Assembly (NCBI GenBank): GCA_910575755.1 | Contig: CAJTFO010000003.1 | Coordinates: forward strand, 124,001 to 188,000 | Direction of reading: 5' to 3' | From: Desulfovibrionaceae bacterium | GTDB taxonomy: Bacteria; Desulfobacterota; Desulfovibrionia; Desulfovibrionales; Desulfovibrionaceae | DNA: 64,000 bases | Shown: one piece after another, positions 8,179-16,331 of the stretch | How the letters are laid out: every line of letters starts with the position of its first letter | Position numbering within the stretch: position 1 is the stretch's first letter | Notes under the pieces: generated by a model | Told to the model about the DNA's origin: nothing | The model's database searches: none | What the model saw: only the letters and a program-made list of their open reading frames with translations | Position numbers and translations under genes: made by a program

Positions 8179-8210
8179 GAGCGAATGCCTTTTTCAAAGG
8201 CAATTCGCTC
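8179..8210 (+). repeat. 32-bp palindromic box, copy A
   Basis: A 32-bp imperfect palindrome beginning GAGCGAATGCCTTTTTC and ending GGCAATTCGCTC. The reverse complement of 13039-13070 is identical at 30 of 32 positions. It lies in the leader of the moeA-like gene. Confidence 0.65.
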
Positions 8211-8267
8211 TCATGAATTATGGAATTGCAGTTGTTCTTTTCGATTTTTTCAGACAAAGGAGAAGCC

Positions 8268-10256
8268 ATGTCCTTCAAACGCAATGTCTACCTGAAAACG
8301 CTGCCTCTGACCGAAGCCGTGGCCAGGGTGCTGGACGCGCTGGACGCGCTGGACGCGCAGTCCGCCCGGTATGCGAGCCAGGGCGACGCCTGCGCGCTGC
8401 TGCCGGGCAGGGAGCTGTGCCCCGCACAGGAGGCCGTGGACCGGGTGCTTTACGAGGCCGTGCACGCCCGGTACTCCTCGCCCACCTGCCACGCGGCGGC
8501 CATGGACGGTTTTGCCGTGCGCGCCGCGGACACCTTTGCCGCGCGCGAGGGCGAACCCCTGCTGTTGCGCGAAGGCGAAACCTGCTTTGCGGTCAACACG
8601 GGCCAAGCCCTGCCCGCGAACTGCGACGCCGTAATCATGATTGAGCATGTGGCCCTGGACGGCCGGGGCGGCGTGAGCATCGAGGCTCCGGCCTTTCCAT
8701 GGCAGCATGTGCGGCGTATCGGCGAGGACATTGTGGCCACGGAACTGCTTTTTCCGCGCAACCACCATATCCGCCCCTGTGACGTGGGCGCGCTGCTCTC
8801 CGGCGGCATCTGGGAAGTGCCGGTGTGGGAACAGCCGCTGGTGCGCATCATCCCCACGGGCGACGAAGTGCTGGACTTCGCGCAGCGCCCCGATCCCGGC
8901 CGGGGGCAGGTGGTGGAATCCAACTCGCAGGTGCTGGCGGCTCTGGCCCGTCAACTGGGCTGCCGGGTGGAGCGCGTCAAACCCGTGCCTGACCAGCCCG
9001 ACCAATTGCGCGCGGCCCTGCTGGACAGCCTGGACGCGGGCGCGCATGTGGTGATCTTCTGCGCCGGCTCCTCGGCGGGCAGCAAGGATTACACCCGTTC
9101 CATCCTGGAAAGCGAAGGGGAAATTCTGGTCCACGGCATCGCGGCCATGCCCGGCAAACCCTCGCTGGCCGCCATCTGCCGGGGGCGGCCCGTATTCGGC
9201 GCGCCGGGCTATCCGGTGAGCAGCCTGATCTGCTTTGAGGAACTGATTACGCCGGCCATCTGCCGGCTGGCGCACCGCCCTCTGCCCGCCCGGCCCGAAA
9301 TAGACGTGGAGCTGACCCGCAGCCTGCCCTCCCGCCTCGGCCTGGAGGAATTCGTGCATCTGGCTGTGGGCCGGGTGGGAGAAAAGGCCGTGGGCATTCC
9401 GCTCAATCGCGGCGCGGGCAATATCACCACAGTGACGCGCGCCCAGGCGGTCATGCGCATTCCGGCCGAGGCCGAAGGCATCGCCGAGGACAGCCTGGTG
9501 CGGGCGCGCCTCTCCGTGCCGCCGGACCGGCTCTATGACAACCTGATCTGCGTGGGCAGCCACGACAATGTGCTGGATCTGCTGGCTGACGAACTCATGG
9601 GCCTGCCCCGCGCCTTCCGCCTGATTTCCGCACATGTGGGCAGCATGGGCGGCATAGCGGCCCTGAAAAAGGGCGTCTGCCACATGGCCGGGATGCACCT
9701 GCTGGAAGAGGACAGCGGCGACTTCAACTTTGCCTTCCTGCGCAAGTTTTATCCCGAAGGCAGAATAACGCTGCTCAACCTGGCCATCCGCCAGCAGGGC
9801 CTGATTGTCCCGGCGGGCAATCCCAAGGGCGTCAAAGGCGTGGAGAACCTCAAAAGCCAGGGCCTGCGCTATATCAACCGCCAGCGCGGCGCGGGCACGC
9901 GCATCCTCTTTGACTGGCATCTGAAGCGCGCTGGCCTCAAACCCGCGGATGTGGACGGCTACGCCAAGGAAGAAAGCACGCACATGGCTGTGGCCGTCAA
10001 TGTGCTGACCGGCGCGGCGGACTGCGGCATGGGCATTTACGCGGCGGCGCGGGCTTTGGGGCTGGATTTCGTGCCGCTGGCGCGCGAACGCTACGACCTG
10101 GCCATTCCCGAACATTTCTGGGATGACCCGCGCATCCTGGCCGTGCGCCACATGCTGCAACGCGATGCCTTCAAGGCCCGTCTGGAAAATCTGGGCGGGT
10201 ATGAAACCGGGCTTACCGGACAGATCATGCAGCCGGGCGTCCGCCTGGGAGAATAA
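8268..10256 (+). CDS. Molybdopterin molybdenumtransferase MoeA fused to a periplasmic-binding-protein-like domain
   Basis: A 662-residue fusion. Residues about 1-400 are MoeA, which inserts molybdate or tungstate into adenylylated molybdopterin. The segments are AAMDGFAVRA near 75, PTGDEVLDF near 195 and the SAGSKDYT/GKPSLA loop near 270. The cap domain contains FGAPGYPVSSL. Residues about 425-660 are a PBP-like domain (COG1910/PF12727 type; SHDNVLDLLADEL, GSMGGIAALKKG, NRQRGAGTRILFD) resembling molybdate-binding or LysR effector domains. Such fusions are known in anaerobes and may couple oxyanion sensing or delivery to cofactor insertion. AAGGAG precedes the chosen ATG; the longer frame from 8220 is not supported. 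Desulfovibrio depends on Mo/W formate dehydrogenases, which fits. Confidence 0.9.
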   Translation: MSFKRNVYLKTLPLTEAVARVLDALDALDAQSARYASQGDACALLPGRELCPAQEAVDRVLYEAVHARYSSPTCHAAAMDGFAVRAADTFAAREGEPLLLREGETCFAVNTGQALPANCDAVIMIEHVALDGRGGVSIEAPAFPWQHVRRIGEDIVATELLFPRNHHIRPCDVGALLSGGIWEVPVWEQPLVRIIPTGDEVLDFAQRPDPGRGQVVESNSQVLAALARQLGCRVERVKPVPDQPDQLRAALLDSLDAGAHVVIFCAGSSAGSKDYTRSILESEGEILVHGIAAMPGKPSLAAICRGRPVFGAPGYPVSSLICFEELITPAICRLAHRPLPARPEIDVELTRSLPSRLGLEEFVHLAVGRVGEKAVGIPLNRGAGNITTVTRAQAVMRIPAEAEGIAEDSLVRARLSVPPDRLYDNLICVGSHDNVLDLLADELMGLPRAFRLISAHVGSMGGIAALKKGVCHMAGMHLLEEDSGDFNFAFLRKFYPEGRITLLNLAIRQQGLIVPAGNPKGVKGVENLKSQGLRYINRQRGAGTRILFDWHLKRAGLKPADVDGYAKEESTHMAVAVNVLTGAADCGMGIYAAARALGLDFVPLARERYDLAIPEHFWDDPRILAVRHMLQRDAFKARLENLGGYETGLTGQIMQPGVRLGE

Positions 10257-10269
10257 ATTCCTTGAGCAA

Positions 10270-10307
10270 GGCAAAAGCCCGGCGTGTGACCACGCCGGGC
10301 TTTTGCC
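10270..10307. terminator. Bidirectional terminator
   Basis: A perfect 17-bp stem (10270-10286 with 10291-10307), 4-base loop, GC core and AAAA/TTTT ends. It sits between the convergent MoeA-PBP and EamA genes. Confidence 0.85.
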
Positions 10308-10329
10308 TCCCTTCCCGATACCGACAGGG

Positions 10330-11241
10330 CTATTTATTATGCTTGTGCCAGAGCACGAAAAAGACAGAGCCCACAGTCAGGCAGCAGGCCAGGACAATCC
10401 GGCCCGTAATGGCTTCGCCCCCCAGCCACCAGCCAAGAAGGACGCCGATGACCGGCACCACATATTCGTAAGACACGGCCGTGGCTATGGAAACGTGCGT
10501 CAGCAGCCAGAAATAGCTGGAGTAGGCGATAATGGAACCGCCTATGGTCATCCAGGCAAAGGCCAGCGCCACTTCAGGCCGCAGATTTTCCCAGCGGGTC
10601 ATGGCCGCCTCACCGCAGGCAAAACCCAGCAGCAGGGTTTGCAGCCCGCCCACCAGCAGCAGAAGGCCGCAGGACTGCAAGGCCGTCAGACTGGTGACCA
10701 GGGAAAAACGCCGGGTCAGCAGAGAGCCGGCCACCCAGCCCAGCGTGGCCCCGAATACCCAGAACATGCCCACCGGGCTGCTCTGTTCCGGCCCAGAGGC
10801 ATTCTGGCTGACGCCCAGCAGCGCCAGACCGCACAAGCCTCCGGCCAGCCCCAGCCACTGCATGGCCGAGGGACGCCGCTCGCCGCCGAACAGCCAGGCC
10901 GCCACCAGCATGGAAATGGGCGTGGAGCCGGTGATCACGGCGGCCACGCCCGAGGTGACGTATTCCTGCCCCTTGCCCAGAAAGCCGCTGGCCATCACCA
11001 CCATGAATACGGAGAGCCAGCAGGCGTGCCGCCAGTCAGCAAACGAGGGACGCCGCCAGCGGCCTGTGCAGATGATGACGCCGCAGAGCAGCAGACCGGC
11101 CAGAAACATGCGCGAGCCGCAGGCCAGGAAGGGGCCCAGCACTTCCAGCGTGAATTTGAAGCCTATGTAGGTGGAACCCCAGGAGATATAGACCAGAAAA
11201 AGGTTGAGCAGAATTTTCAGATTCAGAGGGGACAGGCGCAC
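10330..11241 (-). CDS. EamA/RhaT-family (DMT superfamily) transporter
   Basis: A 303-residue protein with ten predicted membrane helices in two EamA repeats. The first begins near LFLVYISWGSTYIGFKFTLE, whose WGSTY motif is typical, and the second near FWVFGATLGWVAGSLLTRR. Substrates of such exporters range from amino acids to purines and are not readable here. The start is GTG at 11241, with AAGGAG seven bases upstream. It lies 139 bases downstream of thiC in the same direction, with a hairpin (11322-11357) between them. Whether it shares the thiC transcript is open. Confidence 0.85.
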   Translation of the reverse strand: MRLSPLNLKILLNLFLVYISWGSTYIGFKFTLEVLGPFLACGSRMFLAGLLLCGVIICTGRWRRPSFADWRHACWLSVFMVVMASGFLGKGQEYVTSGVAAVITGSTPISMLVAAWLFGGERRPSAMQWLGLAGGLCGLALLGVSQNASGPEQSSPVGMFWVFGATLGWVAGSLLTRRFSLVTSLTALQSCGLLLLVGGLQTLLLGFACGEAAMTRWENLRPEVALAFAWMTIGGSIIAYSSYFWLLTHVSIATAVSYEYVVPVIGVLLGWWLGGEAITGRIVLACCLTVGSVFFVLWHKHNK

Positions 11242-11321
11242 AGCGGCACTCCTTGACGCTCGGACATTTCCGCCATCCCTGCGGCGGGCGGGGCGGACTT
11301 CCCGCAGGACTTGTCCAGGGC

Positions 11322-11357
11322 CTGCCGGCGGCGGCTGTCAGCTCTCGCCGCCGGCAG
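11322..11357 (-). terminator. GC-rich hairpin after thiC
   Basis: A 12-bp perfect stem (CTGCCGGCGGCG with its complement), 12-base loop. It lies 24 bases past the thiC stop. No T-run follows on the minus strand, so it may be a weak terminator or an mRNA-stabilising structure between thiC and the transporter gene. Confidence 0.45.
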
Positions 11358-11380
11358 AGCATGTTCACGCTGCAAAGGCT

Positions 11381-12661
11381 CTACTGCCCGCGCAGCATTT
11401 TCACCGAGCAAAACTTGCCGCACATGGCGCAGACTTCCTCGCTCTTGTGCGCCTCGCGGCGTTTGGCGAGCTGATCCGGATCCAGGGCGGCCCTGGACAT
11501 GCCGTCCCAATCCAGAGCCTTGCGGGCCGCGTTCATGGCGGCCTCGCGCTCCACAGCGCGGGGACGGCCCAGGGCCACTTCGCCCACATGCGCGGCCACG
11601 CGCGAGGCCATCACCCCGGCGCGCACGTCGTCCACATCCGGCAGGGTCAGATGTTCGGCCGGGGTCAGATAGCAGAGAAAGTCCACGCCCGCTTCCACGC
11701 CCAGAGCGCCGCCGATGGCCCCGGCAATGTGATCATAGCCGGGCGCGCTGTCGCAGCACAACGGTCCCAGCACATAGAGGGGCGCGTTGTTGGTCAGGCG
11801 CTTGATGCCCTGAATCTGGGCGCGCACCTGGTTCAGCGGCACATGACCAGGCCCCTCGATCATGCACTGCACGCCCTTTTCCAGCGCATATCTGGCCAGC
11901 TGGCCCAGATTGATCACTTCCTCCCACTGGGCCGCATCGCCCGCGTCCACGCCCGCGCCGGGGCGCAGGCCGTCGCCCAGCGACAGGGTGACGTTGTAGG
12001 GCAGGCAGAGTTCCAGCAGGCGGTCAAAATATTCCAGCAGGGGATTTTCACGGCCATTTTCCAGCATCCAGCGGGCCAGCATGGAACCGCCGCGCGAAAC
12101 AATGCCCAGCACGCGCTTGTCCTTCACGGCCAGTTCCGCGCCGCGCCGGGAAAGCCCGCAGTGCACGGTGATGAAATCCACGCCCTGACGGGCCTGTTTT
12201 TCAATTTCCGCAAAGAGGTCGTCGGGCTGCATGCTGCTGATGTCGCGCCCGGCGTCCAGAATCTGCTGGCCCACGGCATACATGGGCACAGTGCCCAGGG
12301 GCAGGGGACAGGCCTTGAGCATGCCCGCGCGAATGGCGTCCAGGTCTCCGGCAATGGAAAGATCCATGACCGTATCGGCCCCGGCGTCCAGGGCGGCCCT
12401 GATTTTGCGGGTTTCGGTTTCCGGGCAGTTGCAGAGCGGCGACGTGCCGAGATTGGCGTTCACCTTGATTCGGGAGGGCTGGCCCACCAGAATGGGCTTG
12501 AGACCGTCATGGGCCGGATTGCCCAAAAGCACCATACTGCCTTCTTCCAGGGCGCTGGTGATACTTTCCGGGGTCAGGCCTTCCTCCCGGGCCAGAGCGG
12601 ACAGATGCCGGTCAAGCAGACCGCGCAGAGCGGCGTTTTTTGAGCAGATCGAAGATGTCAT
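11381..12661 (-). CDS. thiC: Phosphomethylpyrimidine synthase ThiC
   Basis: A 426-residue radical-SAM enzyme converting aminoimidazole ribotide to hydroxymethylpyrimidine phosphate for thiamine synthesis. Signatures are NANLGTS, AGADTVMDLS, EGPGHVPL and the C-terminal cluster-binding motif CAMCGKFCSVK (C-x2-C-x4-C). The length matches the short, anaerobe-type ThiC. The start at 12661 is the first ATG next to conserved sequence and lies 6 bases after a GAGG. A TPP riboswitch precedes it. Confidence 0.95.
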   Translation of the reverse strand: MTSSICSKNAALRGLLDRHLSALAREEGLTPESITSALEEGSMVLLGNPAHDGLKPILVGQPSRIKVNANLGTSPLCNCPETETRKIRAALDAGADTVMDLSIAGDLDAIRAGMLKACPLPLGTVPMYAVGQQILDAGRDISSMQPDDLFAEIEKQARQGVDFITVHCGLSRRGAELAVKDKRVLGIVSRGGSMLARWMLENGRENPLLEYFDRLLELCLPYNVTLSLGDGLRPGAGVDAGDAAQWEEVINLGQLARYALEKGVQCMIEGPGHVPLNQVRAQIQGIKRLTNNAPLYVLGPLCCDSAPGYDHIAGAIGGALGVEAGVDFLCYLTPAEHLTLPDVDDVRAGVMASRVAAHVGEVALGRPRAVEREAAMNAARKALDWDGMSRAALDPDQLAKRREAHKSEEVCAMCGKFCSVKMLRGQ

Positions 12662-12730
12662 GGATGCCTCACAGGTTGTGACGCAGGGCGCAAAAAAAGC
12701 CACAACCTGCGGGAAAGCGGGTGCGGCCTC

Positions 12731-12845
12731 AGCTTCCCTCCGGCAGTGCGAACTGCGTCAGGTTCACAGGGTCTGGGGCTGGTTCCCCACTCTCAGCCGC
12801 CCTGAACGCGCTTGCGCAAAGCGTGTCCCGCGCGGCTCCCCTAGC
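12731..12845 (-). ncRNA. TPP riboswitch (THI element)
   Basis: On the minus strand the conserved pieces appear in order: GGGGAGCC, then CTGAGAGTGGGG, ACCCTGTGAACCTGA and GGAGGGAAGC. Downstream, CAGGTTGTG (reading 12709-12701) can pair with CACAACCTG (12680-12672), which directly abuts the thiC ribosome binding site. Control of translation initiation is therefore plausible. Confidence 0.95.
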
Positions 12846-12946
12846 TGGAATTTTCCATAGCGTAAGCCTGCCGCCCTGTAAAGCGGTTTGGAGCATGTAT
12901 CTGATGAAATCAGGTAAATGCGCAGTTGGCCGCGCAAGCGGAAAAC

Positions 12947-12996
12947 CGCGCCCAATGAACGGAAAAACCACGCTTTTTCCGCGAAATGACGGCGGC
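12947..12996 (+). repeat. Palindromic intergenic repeat, copy 3 (longest version)
   Basis: CGCGCCCAATGA, then a hairpin GGAAAAA (12961-12967) / TTTTTCC (12974-12980), then GCGAAATGACGGCGGC. The lead and tail are shared with the comEC copy at 27379-27427 and the stem changes are compensated. The unit continues rightwards through a 28-mer at 13012-13039 and a 32-bp box at 13039-13070. Confidence 0.7.
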
Positions 12997-13011
12997 GAAC
13001 AGATAGAAAGC

Positions 13012-13039
13012 TTATATTTTCAATCAAGAAATGCTATAG
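13012..13039 (+). repeat. 28-mer repeat, copy A
   Basis: A 28-bp segment ending AAGAAATGCTATAG. It matches 28117-28144 at 25 of 28 positions. Confidence 0.65.
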
Positions 13040-13070
13040 AGCGAATTGCCTTTGAAAAAGGCGTTGGCTC
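13039..13070 (+). repeat. 32-bp palindromic box, copy B
   Basis: GAGCGAATTGCCTTTG with an imperfect inverted arm ending GGCGTTGGCTC. Its reverse complement is 30/32 identical to 8179-8210. Confidence 0.65.
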
Positions 13071-13080
13071 CAATAAAAAA

Positions 13081-13106
13081 GGCCGCAATGCCAAAGCATT
13101 GCGGCC
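13081..13106 (-). terminator. Rho-independent terminator
   Basis: An 11-bp perfect stem (GGCCGCAATGC with its complement), 4-base loop, followed on the minus strand by TTTTTT. It lies 27 bases after the stop of the membrane-protein gene ending at 13133. Confidence 0.85.
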
Positions 13107-13132
13107 GAGAAAAGACAGGCAGACGAAACGCG

Positions 13133-13861
13133 TCAGCTTTCCTGCTTGACCTTGGACTTGGTCATGGCCAGGCCCAGGCCCTCGAAGAGCTCAAAAATGG
13201 AGAAGCCGTACCAGAGCGTATACAGCACATAGAAGATCAGCATGCCGCTCATCAGCCAGACATGCTCGGACACCTTGGCCGGAATCACGCTGTAGAAATT
13301 GTTGCCCGGCTCCACGGCGCGGCGCAGAACCTGGTCCACCACCTGGGCCTCGCTGATCATATGCTGCTTCTGCAATTCCTTGATGCTGGGCGAGAGCAGA
13401 TACCACCAGGCGGCCGCGACCTTCAGGGCCGGTTGGCCGTCATACTTTTTGGTCACGCCGTCGGCATCGTTGTGGTACAGTGCGTCCGCATCGTCCGTGG
13501 CGGAGGTCAGGATCAGGCCCAGATCGCCTTTGAAGCTCACCTTGCCGCCGTCTGCCACGGCGTCAACGCCGGCCTTTTGCAGCAGGGCCACGGCCAGGGG
13601 GGCCAGATCGGCTTTTTTCAGAGTGACTGTTGTCTGAACCTGCTTGCCGTCCACCTTTTTGACGCTTTCACGCACGCCGGGAATAAAATAGGACGATCCT
13701 TTGGAAAGTTCATTGAAAACATTGTCCGCATATTGCAGGCCGGTCAGATGATTGCCGCTTTCATCGCGCATGACGGGCATCAGCAGCACGGCAAACAGCA
13801 CAAGAAAAGAAATCAGCAGCAGGCTGCCCCGGATAAAGGGAGCTTTTTCATGAATAAGCAT
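13133..13861 (-). CDS. Membrane protein of unknown function paired with TauE/SafE exporter
   Basis: A 242-residue protein with one N-terminal membrane helix (residues 10-30, SLLLISFLVLFAVLLMPVM), a soluble domain of about 150 residues facing outside, and a C-terminal helix (about 205-230, LMSGMLIFYVLYTLWYGFSIF). I do not recognise the family. It starts 3 bases after the stop of the TauE/SafE gene and shares its terminator, so it is very probably a partner of that transporter, possibly an extracytoplasmic accessory subunit. The soluble domain has no Cys. Confidence 0.7.
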   Translation of the reverse strand: MLIHEKAPFIRGSLLLISFLVLFAVLLMPVMRDESGNHLTGLQYADNVFNELSKGSSYFIPGVRESVKKVDGKQVQTTVTLKKADLAPLAVALLQKAGVDAVADGGKVSFKGDLGLILTSATDDADALYHNDADGVTKKYDGQPALKVAAAWWYLLSPSIKELQKQHMISEAQVVDQVLRRAVEPGNNFYSVIPAKVSEHVWLMSGMLIFYVLYTLWYGFSIFELFEGLGLAMTKSKVKQES

Positions 13862-13863
13862 TA

Positions 13864-15129
13864 TCAGGCCTCCCCTCTGAGTTTGCCGAGGTTAAGGAAG
13901 AACTTGCTGAATACCCAGACGCCGAAGAAGGCGACCACAACCCAGAAGACCACGTTGCCCACTTCTTCGATGATGTTCACCACGCCCGGCGACCAGTGGA
14001 GCACCTCCATCTCCACAAGCTTTTTGGGCAGGGTGGCCGCACGGTTGATGAAGCCGGCAATGATCGAAATGGCGTAGAAGCCGCGAATGTGAATGCCCTT
14101 GACCACCTTGGTGGTCAGCGCGCCGATCTGGATGCCCAGCAGAGAGCCCAGCAGCATGCCGATGGCCAGGGTGTAAAACACATAACCGTAAATGGCGTAC
14201 TGGCCCACGGCGGCGAAGCCCGCGGTGAAGATGATCTGAAGAATGTCCGTGCCCACCGTGGTCATGGAGGAAACGCCGAAGATATAGACGAACATGGGGA
14301 AGGTCACAAAGCCGCCGCCCACGCCCATGATGGCGGCCAGCAGACCCACCACCACGCCGCCGGCGGCCACAATCCAGCCGGAGATACGCCGCCCGCCGGG
14401 CACCAGGTCTTCGTCAAAGGTGATCATGGGCGGCACGGTGAGACTCTGCATTCTGACGGAAAGGCTGGTCAGGCCGGCGCTGCCGCCGTGGGCATCCTGA
14501 CTGGCCGCGCCTTTGGCGCCGCGCGAGGCCCTCAGGAAGTCGAACAGGGCGTAAAAGCCCAGAAAGCCCAGCAATACGGCGTAAATGGTGCTGATGAACA
14601 GTTCGGAGAGCAGGGGGTCGGCGTTGTACAGGCCCTTGTTGATGGCGCCGCCGATAAAGGTGCCCACAATGGAGCCCGCCAGAAAGGCTATGGCCAGCTT
14701 TGCCGAGACGTTGCCCAGCTTTTTGTGCACCGTGGTGCCCATGATGGCCTTGGCAAAAATATGGAAGAGGTCCGTGCCCACGGCCAGAATGCCCTTGACG
14801 CCCACAGCCATCAGGGCCGGAGTGATGATGAAGCCGCCGCCCGCGCCGATGCAGCCGGTGATCAGGCCGGCGGCCAGACCCACGGCAATGGAGGCCAGAA
14901 AGATGGTGGTGGTATAAAAGGCCGGAGCATAGGCGGCCTTGCCGCCCAGCATTTCATGATATTCGTAGGCTTCGGCCAGACAGCCGGCCAGGATGGGCAC
15001 GGCCAGCGCCAGCAGAATGAGCAGTTTTTTGCGGTTTCTGAGGATGGAGGTCGAAACCTCCAGATCCCATTTGGCATACGCCTGTGAACCGCTCAGTAAA
15101 AAGTCGTACACTTGCCTGCCAAAACTCAT
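13864..15129 (-). CDS. TauE/SafE-family anion (sulfite/sulfonate-type) permease
   Basis: A 421-residue membrane protein with about eight to nine helices. The two TauE/SafE half-repeats are obvious: AAGLITGCIGAGGGFIITPA near residue 85 and GLLAAIMGVGGGFVTFPMFV near 255. Each is followed by the VGTD segment (LAVGTDLFH, TTVGTDILQ). The family exports sulfite, sulfoacetate and other C2/C3 sulfonates, or sulfur species. The cytoplasmic loop between halves (about 195-235) is long. GGAGGAG lies 5 bases before the chosen ATG. It is co-transcribed with the membrane protein at 13133. Confidence 0.88.
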   Translation of the reverse strand: MSFGRQVYDFLLSGSQAYAKWDLEVSTSILRNRKKLLILLALAVPILAGCLAEAYEYHEMLGGKAAYAPAFYTTTIFLASIAVGLAAGLITGCIGAGGGFIITPALMAVGVKGILAVGTDLFHIFAKAIMGTTVHKKLGNVSAKLAIAFLAGSIVGTFIGGAINKGLYNADPLLSELFISTIYAVLLGFLGFYALFDFLRASRGAKGAASQDAHGGSAGLTSLSVRMQSLTVPPMITFDEDLVPGGRRISGWIVAAGGVVVGLLAAIMGVGGGFVTFPMFVYIFGVSSMTTVGTDILQIIFTAGFAAVGQYAIYGYVFYTLAIGMLLGSLLGIQIGALTTKVVKGIHIRGFYAISIIAGFINRAATLPKKLVEMEVLHWSPGVVNIIEEVGNVVFWVVVAFFGVWVFSKFFLNLGKLRGEA

Positions 15130-15319
15130 ACACTCCTCCCGTGCGATTATTACGGCCGGTGGCGGCCGGAAATGTGGGCACAGCTGAACAGGGCCGTGCG
15201 GAACGAAACAAAACGATGTTGCCCCAAATGTGCGTCTTCCGCAATGTTCATGCAATAACACAGCGTAATAACTAATAAAAATTTAAAAATAAACAGCACG
15301 AACCGATCCGCACGACGTA

Positions 15320-15348
15320 CTATTAGCAGGATTTGCCTGTTTTGTAAA
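15320..15348 (-). promoter_or_regulatory. Predicted sigma70-type promoter for the TauE/SafE operon
   Basis: On the minus strand: TTTACA (15348-15343), 17-base spacer, TAATAG (15325-15320). The spacer contains the dyad CAGG-N5-CCTG, a possible operator. Confidence 0.5.
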
Positions 15349-15419
15349 AGAAATTTATCACGAGCATGGCAAGGAAAATGACAATTCTCCGGGACATGCC
15401 AGGGCCGGCAGGCGCAAAA

Positions 15420-15446
15420 AACCGCCGGCTGAAAGGTCCGGCGGTT
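15420..15446 (-). terminator. Rho-independent terminator
   Basis: A 9-bp stem AACCGCCGG/CCGGCGGTT with 9-base loop; on the minus strand TTTTT follows the stem. It lies 34 bases past the stop of the YkgJ-family gene. Confidence 0.75.
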
Positions 15447-15479
15447 GTTACGCAAGGCCATTTCGACGGGAAGGGACAG

Positions 15480-16253
15480 TTATTTTCTGGTCAGCCCCTG
15501 ACTTTTTCCGAAAATTACCAGCTCCATCCAGTCCAGCCCGAAATCCAGCGCCGCCCTGTCTCCGGCCGGGCTGTCCTCCATGACGGCGGCCTGACGCGCG
15601 GCGTCGGCGTCCACATGTTCAAAAATGCGCATATGGGTGATGAGTTCGCGGAATTTGTCCAACTGGTAGAGGCAGAGTACGCTCATGGTCGCCAGACGCG
15701 CCTCCAGCGGCTTGCCCGTGGCCCGTACCAGAGCCATGAGCCGCATATAACGGTCATTGGCCGCGTTGTACTCCACCACATCCTGATCCTCGAACCACTG
15801 GCGGGGCGTGCGCTGCGTCCCCTGGTCAAAGCCGTGGCAATGGGCTTCTCTCACCACAAAAAAGCGTTCGGACACGCCGTCCTCGGCCATTTTTGCGCCG
15901 CGCCCCAGCGGATAGCAGCGGCAGGCGCCGGGACGATCCTCATAAACAGAGCAGCCCGCCGGCCCCACGAAGGGGCAGGGTTCGCCGGGGCCTTGCAGCA
16001 TGCGCAGCATGGGCAGGGGAAAACCCGTGTCCGGAAAAGAGCGCATGGTGGCAAAGGAGCTCAGAAACTCCTCGCTGCCGATGCCCAGATGGCGGCGCAG
16101 ACGCGCCACATCGTAGGGGGTGAGCGGCAGGGTCAGTTCCGCGCAACAACGGTTGAAACAGGGCACCTGGGGGTTGCAGTCAAAACAGAAGGTCTCGTCC
16201 GCCTTGAGTTCGGGCAGGCTTTCCAGAAATTCGCGGCTGTCATCGCTGTCCAT
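15480..16253 (-). CDS. YkgJ-family cysteine-cluster protein
   Basis: A 257-residue soluble protein of the CxxxCxxCC family (PF03692). The N-terminal cluster reads CFDCNPQVPCFNRCCAEL, followed by LTPYDVARLRRHLG and the second cysteine set PCPFVG..GCSVYEDRPGACRCYPLG. The family is presumed to bind zinc or an Fe-S cluster; its function is unknown. AAGGAG precedes the ATG. It lies 78 bases downstream of hisG on the same strand and may be the last gene of that transcript. Confidence 0.85.
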   Translation of the reverse strand: MDSDDSREFLESLPELKADETFCFDCNPQVPCFNRCCAELTLPLTPYDVARLRRHLGIGSEEFLSSFATMRSFPDTGFPLPMLRMLQGPGEPCPFVGPAGCSVYEDRPGACRCYPLGRGAKMAEDGVSERFFVVREAHCHGFDQGTQRTPRQWFEDQDVVEYNAANDRYMRLMALVRATGKPLEARLATMSVLCLYQLDKFRELITHMRIFEHVDADAARQAAVMEDSPAGDRAALDFGLDWMELVIFGKSQGLTRK

Positions 16254-16331
16254 GCACTCTCCTTTGCGCGCGGGCGAAGGCCACGGGCGTCAGCGCTTGC
16301 TGCCGCCAGGGCTTTTTCACCATGAAAAAAA

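Larger units (their letters stand above)
15130..15479. other. Intergenic region with TauE promoter and ykgJ terminator
   Basis: An AT-rich 350-base gap. It holds the predicted minus-strand promoter at 15320-15348 and the terminator at 15420-15446. The 190 bases between promoter and TauE gene form an unusually long AT-rich leader with no structure that I can assign. Confidence 0.5.

Noticed and set aside
8250-10274. Long open frame (674 codons) on the minus strand opposite the MoeA-PBP gene
   Set aside because: It is a high-GC shadow of the real gene; its translation is His/Ala/Gln-rich with no family signatures.
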